Source: Mycolicibacterium litorale (GTDB lineage: Bacteria; Actinomycetota; Actinomycetes; Mycobacteriales; Mycobacteriaceae). Taken from it: 64,000 nucleotides of DNA. The position numbers and the translations under genes were made by a program. The notes under the pieces were generated by a model. That model saw only the letters and a list, made by a program, of their open reading frames with translations, did not search any database and was not told the DNA's origin. Of the stretch, positions 44,401-53,096 are shown in pieces. The DNA is taken from contig NZ_AP023287.1 in assembly GCF_014218295.1 (NCBI RefSeq), positions 1,488,001 to 1,552,000 of the forward strand, given 5' to 3'. The number at the start of each line of letters is the position of its first letter. Within the stretch, counting starts at the first letter, position 1.

Positions 44401-44507
44401 CGATGAGCGGGTTGCAGGACGCCCAGCGCAACGGCGACTTCGCTCAGTTCGGTGAGGCGCTGCAGCGTCTCGACGACGCGATGAACCGGTATTCCGAGAC
44501 GCGCTGA
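41490..44507 (+). CDS. UPF0182 large membrane protein (Rv3193c-like)
   Basis: 1005-residue protein of the UPF0182 family. About seven transmembrane helices in the first 300 residues (for example [20 protein letters not shown], then [20 protein letters not shown]), a large extracytoplasmic domain beginning [15 protein letters not shown], and a Pro/Ala/Gln-rich linker (about 895-955) with a coiled-coil-like end. Function unknown but very conserved in Actinobacteria. Starts GTG 41490 or ATG 41496; only two residues differ. Confidence 0.9.
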   Translation: MGMRPAARMPKLTRRSRILIGIALAVVLLLLIGPRFIDTYVNWLWFGELGYRSVFTTVLFTRIVVFLVVSIVIGAIVFAGLALAYRTRPVFVPTVGPNDPIARYRTTVMSRLRLFGIGIPAFIGILAGIVAQSYWVRIQLFLHGGEFGVTDPQFGLDLGFYAFELPFYRLVLSYLFVATFLAFVANLLGHYLFGGIRLSGRSGALSRSARIQLVSLVGTLVLLKAFAYWLDRYELLSHTRGGKPFTGAGYTDINAVLPAKLILMAIAVICAVAVFSAIVLRDLRIPAIGVVLLLLSSLVVGAGWPLVVEQFSVKPNAAQKESEYISRSITATRQAYGLTDQTVTYRDYPGNSPATAQQVAADRATTSNIRVLDPNIVSPAFTQFQQGKNFYFFPDQLAMDRYRDANGNLRDYVVAARELNPDRLIDNQRDWINRHTVYTHGNGFIASPANTVRGIANDPNQNGGYPEFLASVVGANGNVVSPGPAPLDQPRIYFGPVIANTAADYAIVGENGNPREYDYENNVETRNYTYTGSGGVPIGNWLTRSLFAAKFAERNFLFSNVIGENSKILFNRDPADRVQAVAPWLTTDTTVYPAIVNKRIVWIVDGYTTLDNYPYSELTSLSSATADSNEVAVNRLALNKQVSYIRNSVKATVDAYDGTVTLYAQDESDPVLQAWMKVFPDTIKPKSDISPELREHLRYPEDLFKVQRALLAKYHVDDPVTFFSTSDFWDVPLDPNPTASSFQPPYYIVAKDLAENNSEAAFQLTSAMNRFRRDFLAAYMSASSDPDTYGRITVLTIPGQVNGPKLAFNAISTDTAVSQDLGVIGRDNQNRIRWGNLLTLPVGPGGLLYVAPVYASPGTSDAASTYPRLIRVAMFYNDQVGYGPTVRDALTDLFGPGADATATGPAPTNVAEGQQPAARPPADGQQPAAQPPANQEGRTPAPPPAAAVPAPSGPQQLSEAKAAALQEVQEAMSGLQDAQRNGDFAQFGEALQRLDDAMNRYSETR

Positions 44508-44538
44508 GCGAACGCGGAACTGCCCTTAAGCTCGTCGG

Positions 44539-47500
44539 GTGCAGTTTCGGTTGCTGGGACCGCTGCAGGTGATGCATGCGGACGGCCCGGTCGACATCGG
44601 TCCGCCCAAGCAGCGTGCGGTGCTCGCCGTCCTGCTGCTCGCGGCGGGGCGAGTGGTGTCGGTGGACCGGCTGGTCGACGCGGTCTGGGGTGACGACGCC
44701 CCGGGCAGCGCGACGGCCGGCCTGCAGGCCTACATCTCGAATCTGCGCCGCGCCCTGCGCGACGGCGGCCAGGCGCAGGTGGCGTCGCCCATCGTCCGGC
44801 AACCTCCGGGATATTTCCTGGCGGTCGAACCGGGCCAGCTCGACCTCGCCGTGTTCACCGGATTCTGCGCGAAGGCGGCCGCCGCCGTGGAGGGCGGCGT
44901 GTGGGACGAGGCGCTGGCGTCCGCGGACGAGGCGCTGGCGTTGTGGCGGGGGCCGCTGCTGGCCGATCTCGCCGACGAGCCGTGGGTCGCCGACGAAGCC
45001 GCCAAGGCCGAGCAGTTGCGCACCGACTGCCTCGACGCGCGGATCACCGCCCTGCTGGCGCTGGGCCGCGTCCCGCAGGCGTTGGCCGCGGTGGCCGAAT
45101 TGCGCTCCGCGGCACCGTTGGCCGACCGTGGCTGCTGGTTGCACATGCTGACCCTGTACCGGGCGGGCCGGGTGACCGATGCGCTCGAGGTCTACACCCG
45201 CCACGCGGGGCTGCTCGACGACGAACTGGGGGTGCAGCCGGGTCGGGAGGTGCGGGAGCTGCAGACCGCGATTCTGCGGCAGGCACCGGAGCTGGCGGCC
45301 TGGCCCCGCTCCCCGGAGTGGACGGGCGCGGGAGAGGTGGCCACACCGGCGACGCCCGCGGTCGAGCACGACGCGACGCCGGTCGGGCCGGGCCGTGGTG
45401 CGCTGATCGGGCGGGACCGCGAATTGTCGGTCGCGACAGGTGTTCTCGCGGACGTGGCGGCCGGTTGCGCGCGGTGGCTGGTGCTGTCGGGGCCGGCGGG
45501 TATCGGCAAGACCCGCCTCGCCGAGGAGATCGCCGAGCGGGTGGTGGACGACGGCGGCGACATGGTGTGGGTCAGTTGCCCCGACGAGCGGGCCACTCCG
45601 CCCTGGTGGCCGATGCGGCAGTTGGTCCGCGCCCTGGGCGCCGATCCCGACGACGTGCTGGAGGTGCCGGCGGACGCCGATCCGGACACCGCGAGATTCC
45701 GCGTATACGAACGGATCCAGACGCTGCTGGAGTCGGCGCCGCGCACGCTCGCGGTGGTGATCGACGATGTGCAGTGGGCGGACACCACGTCGGCGGCGTG
45801 CCTGGCCTACGTCGCCGGGGCGCTGCGCGACCGACCGGTGCTGATGATCCTCACCGTCCGCGACGGCGACCACAGCGCGGAGGTGTCGCGCCTGGTGACC
45901 ACGGTGGCCAGGGGTGACCGCAACCGGCATGTGGCGGTGCCCGCGCTGTCCACCGAAGACGTTGCGGCACTGGCCAACCAGGTGGCCGACGACCCGGTCA
46001 CCGAGGCGGAGGCGGCGGTGCTGGCCGACCGGACCGGGGGCAACCCGTTCTTCGTCTCGGAGTACGCGCGGCTGCCCCGGGCGGACCGGGTGGGCAACGA
46101 GATCCCCGTCGCGGTGAAGTCGGTACTGGACCGGCGGCTGGCGGGGCTCGATCCGGCGGCGGTGCAGGTGCTGCGCACGGCGGCGATCATCGGCGACACC
46201 CTCGACTCCGACGCGGTGCCGGTGCTGGCCCGTGCGACGGGGATGGACGTCGACACCCTGGCCGACTATCTCGACGATGCGGCCGACGAGCGCATCGTGG
46301 TGTCCGCGCACACCGGTGACGGTTACGCGTTCGCGCACGGGCTGCTGCGTGAGCATCTCGTCGCGGGGATGCCGGCACCGCGCCGACAGCGCCTGCACGC
46401 CAAGATCGCCGACGTCCTCGACGGCAGCACCGCGGAGGACGCGCTCACCCGCCGCGCTCAGCACCTGATCGCCGCGCAGCCGCTGGTGGCCGCCGACGCG
46501 GTGGTGCAGGCGTGCCGGCTGGCCGCCGAGGATGCCACGGCCCGGTGGAGTTCCGATATCGCGGCGCGCTGGTGGCAGGCCGCGCTGGACGCCTACGACC
46601 GGCTGCCCGCCTCGTCACGCAGCGAGGAGGAGCGCGACGCGCTGACCGTCTCGATGCTCGAGGCGCATTCGCGGGCCGGGCGTGGGCGGCTGGTCCTCGA
46701 CACCGTGGCCGAACAGCTCGGCGATGCGGTCCGCTGTGGCCGGGCGGCGACGGCGGGGCGGCTGGCGAGCGCGCTGCTGCGGGCCAGTGGGGGGTGGCCG
46801 TGGCTGGCGCCGGGGCATGACCCCGGCGTGCTGCTCTCGCTGCTGGAGCGGGCGGCGGGGCTGGCCGAGGCGGATCCGGCCGCCGGGGCGCGGGTGCTGG
46901 CCGCGCTGGCCGTCGGGCACTGCTACCACCCCGACGCCGCGGTGTCGGCCGGACACCTCGAGCGGGCGGCGCAGTTGGCCGAGGCCACCGGTGATCGCGA
47001 CATCGTGGCCGACGTGCTGATGGGCCGGCTGATCACCTATTCGGGGGTGGCCGCCTACAGCCACGAGATGCTGCAGTGGGTCGCGAAGCTGATGACACTG
47101 GGGCACAGCAGGTCTCGCGAGGACCGAGTCATCGCGCATTCGGTCGCGACGATGGCGGCGGTGAACCTGACCCGGATCGACGTCGCCGAACGACATCTGC
47201 GCGAGGGCATCGCGGGCAGTGAGGAGCTGCAGCTGCCGGTGCTGCGGGCGCAGCTGCGCTGGATGGAGGCGGTGCTCGCGGTGTGGCGCGGCGACTTCGC
47301 CGAGGCCGAACGCCATCACCGGATCGCCGCCGACGTGCATGAGCAGACCGAACTGTACGAAGCGGGAAGCGGTTTGGTGGCGGCGGTGACCCTGATCCGG
47401 GAGAAGGGCGGTCCCGTCGAGCCGGGCTGGCCCGGGCTGCGCGCGGACACCGAGAGCGGGGGACAGGGGATGGTGGGGCTGGTGCACACCGCGCTGCTCA

Positions 47501-47976
47501 CCGTCGACAGCGGCGACGAGGCGCGCGCGCAGGCCCTGACGCGTCTGCAGGAATGGGCGGGCAAACCGTACCGGGCGCATGTGTGGACCGCGCTGGGGCA
47601 TGCGACTCTGTTGGCTCATCTGGCGTGTGACTACGGCTTCGTCCAGTTCGCACCCGCGCTGCTGGAGCGGCTGCTGCCCTTCGTCGACCGCATCTCGGAG
47701 ATCGGTCAGGTCGGCGTGGTCGGGCCCGTCGCATTGGCCACGGCGCGGCTGTACGCCCTGACCGGTGACACCGAGCGCGCGTTGACCGACCTCGCCGCGG
47801 CCGAGGACATCGCGGCGCGCACGGGCGCGGCGCCCAGCCTGATGCGGTGCCGGCTGCTGCGGTGCGAACTGACCACACCCGGACCGCAGCGTCAGGCGGC
47901 GGCGCGGGCGCTGGCCGTGGACGCCGACGCGTTGGGTATGCGCGGGGTCGCCGACCTGGCGCGCAAGCTGGCGTGA
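44539..47976 (+). CDS. SARP-type regulator with AAA ATPase domain
   Basis: 1145-residue AfsR-like regulator. N-terminal OmpR-type winged helix (about 1-90: MQFRLLGPLQVMHADGPVDI then KQRAVLAVLLLAAGRVVSVD), BTAD domain (about 95-245), AAA/NB-ARC-like ATPase with Walker A SGPAGIGKTRLAEE (about 316-329) and Walker B LAVVIDDVQWAD, then a long helical repeat region (about 600-1140) of TPR type. No C-terminal LuxR HTH seen. Such proteins control secondary metabolism or surface genes; target unknown. Followed by an FAD oxidase gene in the same direction. Confidence 0.88.
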   Translation: MQFRLLGPLQVMHADGPVDIGPPKQRAVLAVLLLAAGRVVSVDRLVDAVWGDDAPGSATAGLQAYISNLRRALRDGGQAQVASPIVRQPPGYFLAVEPGQLDLAVFTGFCAKAAAAVEGGVWDEALASADEALALWRGPLLADLADEPWVADEAAKAEQLRTDCLDARITALLALGRVPQALAAVAELRSAAPLADRGCWLHMLTLYRAGRVTDALEVYTRHAGLLDDELGVQPGREVRELQTAILRQAPELAAWPRSPEWTGAGEVATPATPAVEHDATPVGPGRGALIGRDRELSVATGVLADVAAGCARWLVLSGPAGIGKTRLAEEIAERVVDDGGDMVWVSCPDERATPPWWPMRQLVRALGADPDDVLEVPADADPDTARFRVYERIQTLLESAPRTLAVVIDDVQWADTTSAACLAYVAGALRDRPVLMILTVRDGDHSAEVSRLVTTVARGDRNRHVAVPALSTEDVAALANQVADDPVTEAEAAVLADRTGGNPFFVSEYARLPRADRVGNEIPVAVKSVLDRRLAGLDPAAVQVLRTAAIIGDTLDSDAVPVLARATGMDVDTLADYLDDAADERIVVSAHTGDGYAFAHGLLREHLVAGMPAPRRQRLHAKIADVLDGSTAEDALTRRAQHLIAAQPLVAADAVVQACRLAAEDATARWSSDIAARWWQAALDAYDRLPASSRSEEERDALTVSMLEAHSRAGRGRLVLDTVAEQLGDAVRCGRAATAGRLASALLRASGGWPWLAPGHDPGVLLSLLERAAGLAEADPAAGARVLAALAVGHCYHPDAAVSAGHLERAAQLAEATGDRDIVADVLMGRLITYSGVAAYSHEMLQWVAKLMTLGHSRSREDRVIAHSVATMAAVNLTRIDVAERHLREGIAGSEELQLPVLRAQLRWMEAVLAVWRGDFAEAERHHRIAADVHEQTELYEAGSGLVAAVTLIREKGGPVEPGWPGLRADTESGGQGMVGLVHTALLTVDSGDEARAQALTRLQEWAGKPYRAHVWTALGHATLLAHLACDYGFVQFAPALLERLLPFVDRISEIGQVGVVGPVALATARLYALTGDTERALTDLAAAEDIAARTGAAPSLMRCRLLRCELTTPGPQRQAAARALAVDADALGMRGVADLARKLA

Positions 47977-48088
47977 CGGCGGCTTGGAGCTTCCTTGGCG
48001 GCTGGGGCGCGGCGGCCCAAGCCGACGCCAAGGGCGATGACGCAGGCTGTGCACCGACTTCGAGCACAGCGCTGTGAAAGGACCTTCG

Positions 48089-49476
48089 ATGACCATGACC
48101 GACGTCGCCCGCGACGAACTCGCCGACCCCGTGGCCGCGATCCGCGACCACGTGTCCGCGCCGGTGGCCATGCCGGGGGAGGCGGGCTACGAGCGGTGCA
48201 CGCCGTGGAACGTCGCCGCCCAGGTGCGTCCCGCCGCGGTGGTGCTGGCCACCTCGACGCCCGACGTCGCCGACACGGTGCGATTCGCCGCCGCCCGCGG
48301 GTTGCGGGTGACGGTGCAGGCGACGGGGCACGGCGCGACCGGGGTGGATGCGGACACGATCCTGATCGTCACGTCGGGGATGACAGCGTGCGCGGTCGAC
48401 GCGTTGAACCGCACGGCGCGGGTCGGGGCGGGGGTGCGGTGGCAGCAGGTGCTCGACGCGGCGTGCCCCTATGGTCTGGCGCCGGTGGTGGGATCGGCAC
48501 CGGGGTGGGGGTCGTGGGATTCCTGACCGGTGGCGGCATCGGACCGCTGGTGCGCACCGTGGGTGCGTCCTCTGATCATGTGCGTGCCTTCGAATTGGTC
48601 AACGGCACAGGGGATGTGCTGCGGGTGACGCCCGACGAGCACGCCGAGTTGTTCTGGGGTCTGCGCGGCGGCAAGGCGACGCTGGGCATCGTCACGGCGG
48701 TGGAGTTCGACCTGTTGCCGATCCCCGAGTTCTACGGTGGGGCGGTCTATTTCGACGGCGCGGATGCGGCGGCGGTGCTGCGTGGGTGGGCGCATTGGTG
48801 CGGTGGCCTGCCGGAGACGGTGAACACCTCGGTTGCGCTGCAACAGCTTCCGCCGCTGCCGGGGGTTCCCGAACCGCTGGCCGGCCGGTTGACCGTGGCG
48901 GTGCGCTACGCCGCGCTCGGTGACTTCGCCGAGGCGGAGCGGATCCTGGCGCCGATGCGGGCGGTGGCGCCGGCGCTGATGGACACGGTCGGGGTGCTGC
49001 CGTATGCGGCGATCGGGGCGGTGCACGCCGATCCGGTCGATCCGATGCCGGTGTACGAGGATCACACGCTGCTGCAAAGCTTCGACCCGGCGGCGGCGGA
49101 GGCGCTGCTGGCGGTGGCGGGGCCCGGGTCGGAGTCGGTGCAGGTGATCGTCGAGGTGCGCCAGCTCGGTGGGGCGCTCGCGCGGGAGCCGAGGCACCGG
49201 AGCGCGCTGTGCCACCGCGACGCGGCGTTCGCGCTGACCACGATCGGCGCGCTGATGCCGGAGATCGTCGAGGTGGTGCCGGTCCATGCGGCGGCGGTCA
49301 TCGGAGCGCTGGGGCGCTGGTCGACGGGCGGGCAGCTGCCGAACTTCGCGCCGGCGATGGACCCCGGGCGGGCCGCGCGCGTGTACACCGAGGACGCCAG
49401 GCATTGGCTCGCCGCGCTGGCGGAGCGCTACGACCCGACGGGGGTGTTCCGGACGGGCCAGGTGGTCCGCACGTAG
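48089..49476 (+). pseudogene. FAD-linked oxidase, frameshifted
   Basis: Berberine-bridge-type FAD oxidoreductase in two frames. The first part (48089-48526) carries PAAVVLATSTPDVADTVRFA and QATGHGATG of the FAD-binding domain and stops after VVGSAPGWGSWDS. The next frame continues exactly with GVGVVGFLTGGGIGPL and runs to 49476. The break is in a G-run near 48497-48512 (CGGGGTGGGGG) and one extra base would restore a full-length protein of about 460 residues. Either a pseudogene or a homopolymer sequencing error. ATG 48089 with GAAAGGA upstream. Confidence 0.85.
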
Positions 49477-49490
49477 CGCTGGTCACCTTC

Positions 49491-49553
49491 CGCCGCGAGC
49501 CCCTCACCCCTTGCCGCGAGCCCCTCACCCCTTGCCGCGAGCCCTCACCCCCT
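49491..49553. repeat. 21-bp tandem repeat, three copies
   Basis: Units at 49491-49511, 49512-49532 and 49533-49553 of the form TGCCGCGAGCCCCTCACCCCT (minor changes), with a fourth copy that starts at 49554 and changes into the hairpin that follows. Intergenic, just downstream of the FAD oxidase. Confidence 0.85.
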
Positions 49554-49554
49554 T

Positions 49555-49597
49555 GCCGCGAGCGTGCGCGTCTGCTCCGCGACGCGCCGCTCGCGGC
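49555..49597. repeat. Long imperfect palindrome
   Basis: GCCGCGAGCG (49555-49564) pairs with CGCTCGCGGC (49588-49597), and inside it GCGCGTC (49566-49572) pairs with GACGCGC (49581-49587); the loop is TGCTCCGC. Seventeen paired bases with one bulge. It resembles the intergenic palindromes often seen in fast-growing mycobacteria and may end transcription of the oxidase. Confidence 0.75.
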
Positions 49598-49700
49598 CCG
49601 TAGGTTGCGCACGGTCGCGCCGGGGCGAGGGCGCTCAAAGTGCTGGTAGACGCCCGATTTGGAATACCAAGCCGTGCTTGGGTAACCTCATGTTCACCAA

Positions 49701-49777
49701 CGCGGGGTGGAGCAGCTCGGTAGCTCGCTGGGCTCATAACCCAGAGGTCGCAGGTTCGAATCCTGTCCCCGCTACCA
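49701..49777 (+). tRNA. Initiator tRNA-Met (CAT anticodon)
   Basis: 77 bases with encoded CCA. Acceptor arm CGCGGGG / CCCCGC has an unpaired first position, and the anticodon stem CTGGG-CTCATAA-CCCAG has three G-C pairs next to the loop. Both are marks of the initiator tRNA. T arm GCAGG-TTCGAAT-CCTGT is normal. The gene holds the attachment site of the element at 49732-62863 and stays complete on the left side. Confidence 0.93.
49732..49756. other. attL core inside the initiator tRNA gene
   Basis: The 25 bases from the anticodon to the T arm (GCTCATAACCCAGAGGTCGC then AGGTT) are repeated exactly at 62839-62863. tRNA genes are the usual target of tyrosine integrases, and an integrase and xis lie between the copies. 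Confidence 0.88.
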
Positions 49778-49780
49778 GGT

Positions 49781-49816
49781 AAAACGGCCCCCGGAGACCA
49801 CTCCGGGGGCCGTTTT
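49781..49816. terminator. Strong terminator after the tRNA gene
   Basis: Perfect 15-bp stem AAAACGGCCCCCGGA / TCCGGGGGCCGTTTT with a six-base loop GACCAC. A-run and T-run at its ends allow termination in both directions. Confidence 0.92.
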
Positions 49817-50207
49817 CATGCCCGATGGGAACACTTTTGGGAACATTCCCAACGCAAAGACCTTGATGGGAACGGATTGGGAACGTATGGCGAACGTCGT
49901 CCTCATGCGATGTCGCGCGTGAGATTCTGCGGTCTCCAGTCACCGTTGCCAGAGCTGTGGTGACTGTTTTTCTGCAGGTTGACTTGCGAGGCGGCGTCGC
50001 CGCAGGGAACCAGCCCGCTATGGCCGGCGCCTCCGGCGTATCCGCCGCTACTCCGGCCAACGTGGCCGTTGAAGGTCCAGTCCTGCATGCGATTGCCATG
50101 TACAGATGACGTTCACCATGGCTGAGCGCCGGCCCCAGTCTCTGCCTGCGCGTGTTCGCGGCTCGAGTGACCCGTCCTGGTCTCGGCTTACTGAATTATC
50201 CTGAGAA
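49817..50207. other. Left-end non-coding region with integrase-arm-like repeats
   Basis: About 390 bp without a supported gene. It contains several GGGAAC motifs: TTGGGAAC at 49837-49844, an inverted copy ATTCCCAAC at 49845-49853, and TGGGAACGGATTGGGAAC at 49867-49884. A near-identical TGGGAACGGATTTGGGAAC sits at 62704-62722 near the right end. These look like arm-type integrase or Xis binding sites. Short minus-strand frames here read through the tRNA and are not credited. Confidence 0.5.
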
Positions 50208-52229
50208 TCAGTCGTCGTCCTCGATGTGTACTTCGACGAACAGTGCATCGATGTCGCCTGTCTGCTTGACGCGTTTGAATCGATCGATGTGGTCGGCTCT
50301 GAAGTCACTCATGTGGGTCGGAATCTCTATCCCCGCCAATAACGCCTTCATTGCCTCGTTCAAGCATTGGTGACCCAAGTTGAAGGCGAATACGGCGACC
50401 GATTGGCATGCCGTGTCGGAGACGGGCCCGCCGTGTATCGCCGAGTTGCGCAGGCGCTTAAGCCGGGCAAGGTGCCTCTCGAATCGCCGACACTGCTCAT
50501 CTAAGAGGCCATACAAGGCGGCTGGTGTTGCCACCGCGGTCTCGATTTCACCGAGTCCGCGTGAGAGGAAATGATCTGTGTAGATAGCACGCAAAGCTGT
50601 GACCTCGTCAACAGATGCGCGCACGTCGAAGTACTCGTGTGCTCCCACCGTACGCCTCAGCCTCTGCTCGATCTCGAATAGCGCTTGTTCGGGACCGCGG
50701 GGTGCTCCTGGGCGACGGTCCGGCCTTTGGTGGATCGCCGTCCTTGTGAAGTGGCTGATTAGCCCGACGGCCTTCACGCGTGCCTGCGCCTTCTTGAAGT
50801 AGTCAGATGCGTACTCAGCCCAGTCCTTTACTCCGCCAGTGGTCCACGCATTCATGTGTTCGATGGCGCGCACCGAGGCCATCACAACGGCCTGAGGGCT
50901 TTCTTTATCCGCTACCTTGAGCGCTGCGCTCATTGCCATGGCGTCTTGAAGATCGTGTATCGACCGAGCGTCAAGCGTCTGATTCGCGCGCGCCATTCGT
51001 CTTATATCTCGATGCAGCCGATCGTTCTGCGCGTAATACGTCCGCCCCGGAGCGTGCTCCTTCGGCCCCCAGGAAAGTAGCGAGCGGCGCTCGCCGTCGA
51101 CGTACAGCAGGTGCCCCGGTAGCAAGGTCCAGGCCTCGCTCTCCGCGTGGTTCACGGACTTCAAGGCCTCAACCAGGGCGACGGCTTTCGCATATGCGGT
51201 ATGAGTCTCGGTGCCAGGCAGTGTGACCCGTGCATAGGTCATATTCCAGTTGTCCTCCCACTCCACTTCGCCGTCCTCCAAGATCGGCGCGCGGTCGGGC
51301 GGAACCGGTAGAAGTATCTCTGTCGGCACGACGTCGAAAAACTCGTCCGCCCCGTCGGGTTGTCGCACGAAACCACTGATATAAGAAGCGTTGTAGAACG
51401 TCACTTGCCCGTGCGTTACATCGTGTTCGGGCAGGAAGGTCGGCTCTAACCGTAGCCAGACTATGCAATCGCCTCTGAACGGCGGGCGAGCCAGGACACG
51501 CTCGCAGAGCTCAATTCTTCTCCAAGTGGGGACGCCGCTAGGTCCCCGACTTGGCGGCATTGGACGTGCGTATGTAACACCGGCCTCTTCGGCCAACTCC
51601 GCTCTCACCGCGTCGGCTACATCAGCTAGCACAGAGCTCACCTGATTGAAGGTGCCGAAGCTGCCGACGACATCAAGGTTTCGGCGCTGCGCCACCGCGA
51701 ATAATGTATCCCGGCGAAATGAAATCTCCTCGACACTCCGGGTGCGCTGGTCGGCTCCCTTCACTAAGTCTCTCCAGGCGGCGACTATCGCACCTTCGGT
51801 CGCGAGTTCGGTATCAAGCTGCTCGAGTTTCTTCAGGACGTCTGCACGAACGGTTGCGTCAATGGCGCGGGAGGCAGCCCCGTCGGCCGCTGTGGTCGAC
51901 GAGAACAAGACGTTGAGCAGCGAGCGAATCTGCGCCGTCGATGCTGCGACCAGCCGGCTAAGATTTGGTCCGGTCGCCGATACGCTGTCGCGAAAATCCC
52001 GAACGACCTGCATCCAATCCTCGTACTGGACCGCTAGGAACTTGCGTCGATCCGCGACCCAATCTCGAAGATCCGTAGTCGCGGCCGGCAGCGTCAGTAC
52101 GGCGCCGCTGCTGGTAATCGGCCCGTCGAAACTCAATTGAACGCGGAGCTCTTCGACCAGGCTTTCGTGTTGACGGACCAGCATCGCGGCACACCCCCGG
52201 CGGGAATAGTTCCATTCGTCTAGCCGCAA
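50208..52229 (-). CDS. Large unknown protein with C-terminal HEPN-like motif
   Basis: 673-residue protein not recognised as a whole. N-terminal part is helical; a central part (about 220-330) is beta-rich (ITFxxASYISGFVRQPDG, EILLPVPPDRAPILEDGE type). The C-terminal region has RLKRLRNSAIHGGPVS (about residues 590-605), an R-N-x3-H motif as in HEPN ribonuclease domains such as ApeA-type defence proteins, followed by a long helix. Start is unclear: TTG 52229 or ATG 52184, neither with a strong ribosome-binding site. Location in a mobile element suggests phage defence; unproven. Confidence 0.72.
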   Translation of the reverse strand: MRLDEWNYSRRGCAAMLVRQHESLVEELRVQLSFDGPITSSGAVLTLPAATTDLRDWVADRRKFLAVQYEDWMQVVRDFRDSVSATGPNLSRLVAASTAQIRSLLNVLFSSTTAADGAASRAIDATVRADVLKKLEQLDTELATEGAIVAAWRDLVKGADQRTRSVEEISFRRDTLFAVAQRRNLDVVGSFGTFNQVSSVLADVADAVRAELAEEAGVTYARPMPPSRGPSGVPTWRRIELCERVLARPPFRGDCIVWLRLEPTFLPEHDVTHGQVTFYNASYISGFVRQPDGADEFFDVVPTEILLPVPPDRAPILEDGEVEWEDNWNMTYARVTLPGTETHTAYAKAVALVEALKSVNHAESEAWTLLPGHLLYVDGERRSLLSWGPKEHAPGRTYYAQNDRLHRDIRRMARANQTLDARSIHDLQDAMAMSAALKVADKESPQAVVMASVRAIEHMNAWTTGGVKDWAEYASDYFKKAQARVKAVGLISHFTRTAIHQRPDRRPGAPRGPEQALFEIEQRLRRTVGAHEYFDVRASVDEVTALRAIYTDHFLSRGLGEIETAVATPAALYGLLDEQCRRFERHLARLKRLRNSAIHGGPVSDTACQSVAVFAFNLGHQCLNEAMKALLAGIEIPTHMSDFRADHIDRFKRVKQTGDIDALFVEVHIEDDD

Positions 52230-52384
52230 CGACTATGACGTCGCGGCCGGCTGGGCGACCCCGTACACGCCCTTCGGATGAATAGGCAGCCTATCGTTGG
52301 GAATGGCACCTACGTCGATAGCGCCCCAAACCGCTTAATCGCGCCTGAACGCTTAACCCAAGCCGCGCAGGCGGACCATCCGCC

Positions 52385-52708
52385 TCAAGCCGTCAACTCG
52401 ACGCTGTCCTCCCCGAAATCGGCCACGATCCGCAGTTGCCCGCCGAGGGCGGCGACGTAAGACTGCAGCGTGCCCAGTTCCGTATGCGCCAGGTCGCCGC
52501 TCTCCAATTGCGACACCCGAGCCTGCGAGACGCCCATGAGCGCCGCAACGTCGGCCTGGCGTGCGTGACCGTGCGCCTTACGAATCTCGGCGAGACGATA
52601 GGCCTGGACGGCTTCGTGCATCTCCTTGCGTGCCGAGTCCGCGCGCGCCGGGTCGACGCGACCTTGTTCCACCGCCTCAGCTCGGATCTCACGCCAATTG
52701 CGCGCCAT
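52385..52708 (-). CDS. HigA-like XRE-family antitoxin
   Basis: 107-residue protein with a C-terminal Cro/CI-type helix-turn-helix (about residues 46-100: RQADVAALMGVSQARVSQLE then SGDLAHTELGTLQSYVAALG). It starts two bases after the stop of the toxin-like gene (52711), the toxin-first order of HigBA systems. It should neutralise the toxin and repress the operon through the region at about 53062-53096. Confidence 0.87.
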   Translation of the reverse strand: MARNWREIRAEAVEQGRVDPARADSARKEMHEAVQAYRLAEIRKAHGHARQADVAALMGVSQARVSQLESGDLAHTELGTLQSYVAALGGQLRIVADFGEDSVELTA

Positions 52709-52710
52709 GC

Positions 52711-53061
52711 TTAATCACCTCCGTGACCGGTCGCCAGCCATCTGGCGTAACGCTCGTCCGCGACCGGGATGTTCTTGTCGTACCAGCTTCGCCAGTTTCC
52801 GGCTTTGTCGCCGCCGAGCAGCAGGATCGCCTGGCGGTGCGGATCGAAGATGAACAAGATGCGGACGCTCGTACCGGCGGGACGCAGTTCCTTCATGTTG
52901 TGGAACGTCGAGCCGTTCACCCGGTCCACCGTCGGCCGGCCGAGGGAGGGCCCCTCCGCCTCGAGTAAGTCGATCGCACCGGTCACCGACGTCATGGTGT
53001 CGTCGTCCAGCGAGAAGTACCACCGTTCGACCTCCTCCAGCAGGAGCACCACCCACGCCAT
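52711..53061 (-). CDS. HigB/RelE-like toxin
   Basis: 116-residue protein of the phage Gp49/HigB branch of the RelE superfamily. It has LGRPTVDRVNGSTFHNMKEL then RPAGTSVRILFIFDP, and LLGGDKAGNWRSWYDKNIPVA, all typical; the family cleaves mRNA at the ribosome. ATG 53061. A TATAA (53065-53069) and its inverse TTATA (53078-53082) lie just upstream and may be a promoter/operator for the pair. Confidence 0.86.
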   Translation of the reverse strand: MAWVVLLLEEVERWYFSLDDDTMTSVTGAIDLLEAEGPSLGRPTVDRVNGSTFHNMKELRPAGTSVRILFIFDPHRQAILLLGGDKAGNWRSWYDKNIPVADERYARWLATGHGGD

Positions 53062-53096
53062 CAGTATAACCTCAGCATTATATCGAGGGTTCCGAG

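Noticed and set aside
44002..46464. 820-codon minus-strand frame opposite the UPF0182 and SARP genes
   Set aside because: Crosses two well-supported genes on the other strand and has shadow composition.
49491..49553. Possible CRISPR array
   Set aside because: Units are adjacent with no spacers, and there are no cas genes in the window.
49734..50099. Minus-strand frame ending in VAGTGFEPATSGL
   Set aside because: The end is simply the tRNA gene and terminator read backwards, a common false protein; no support upstream.
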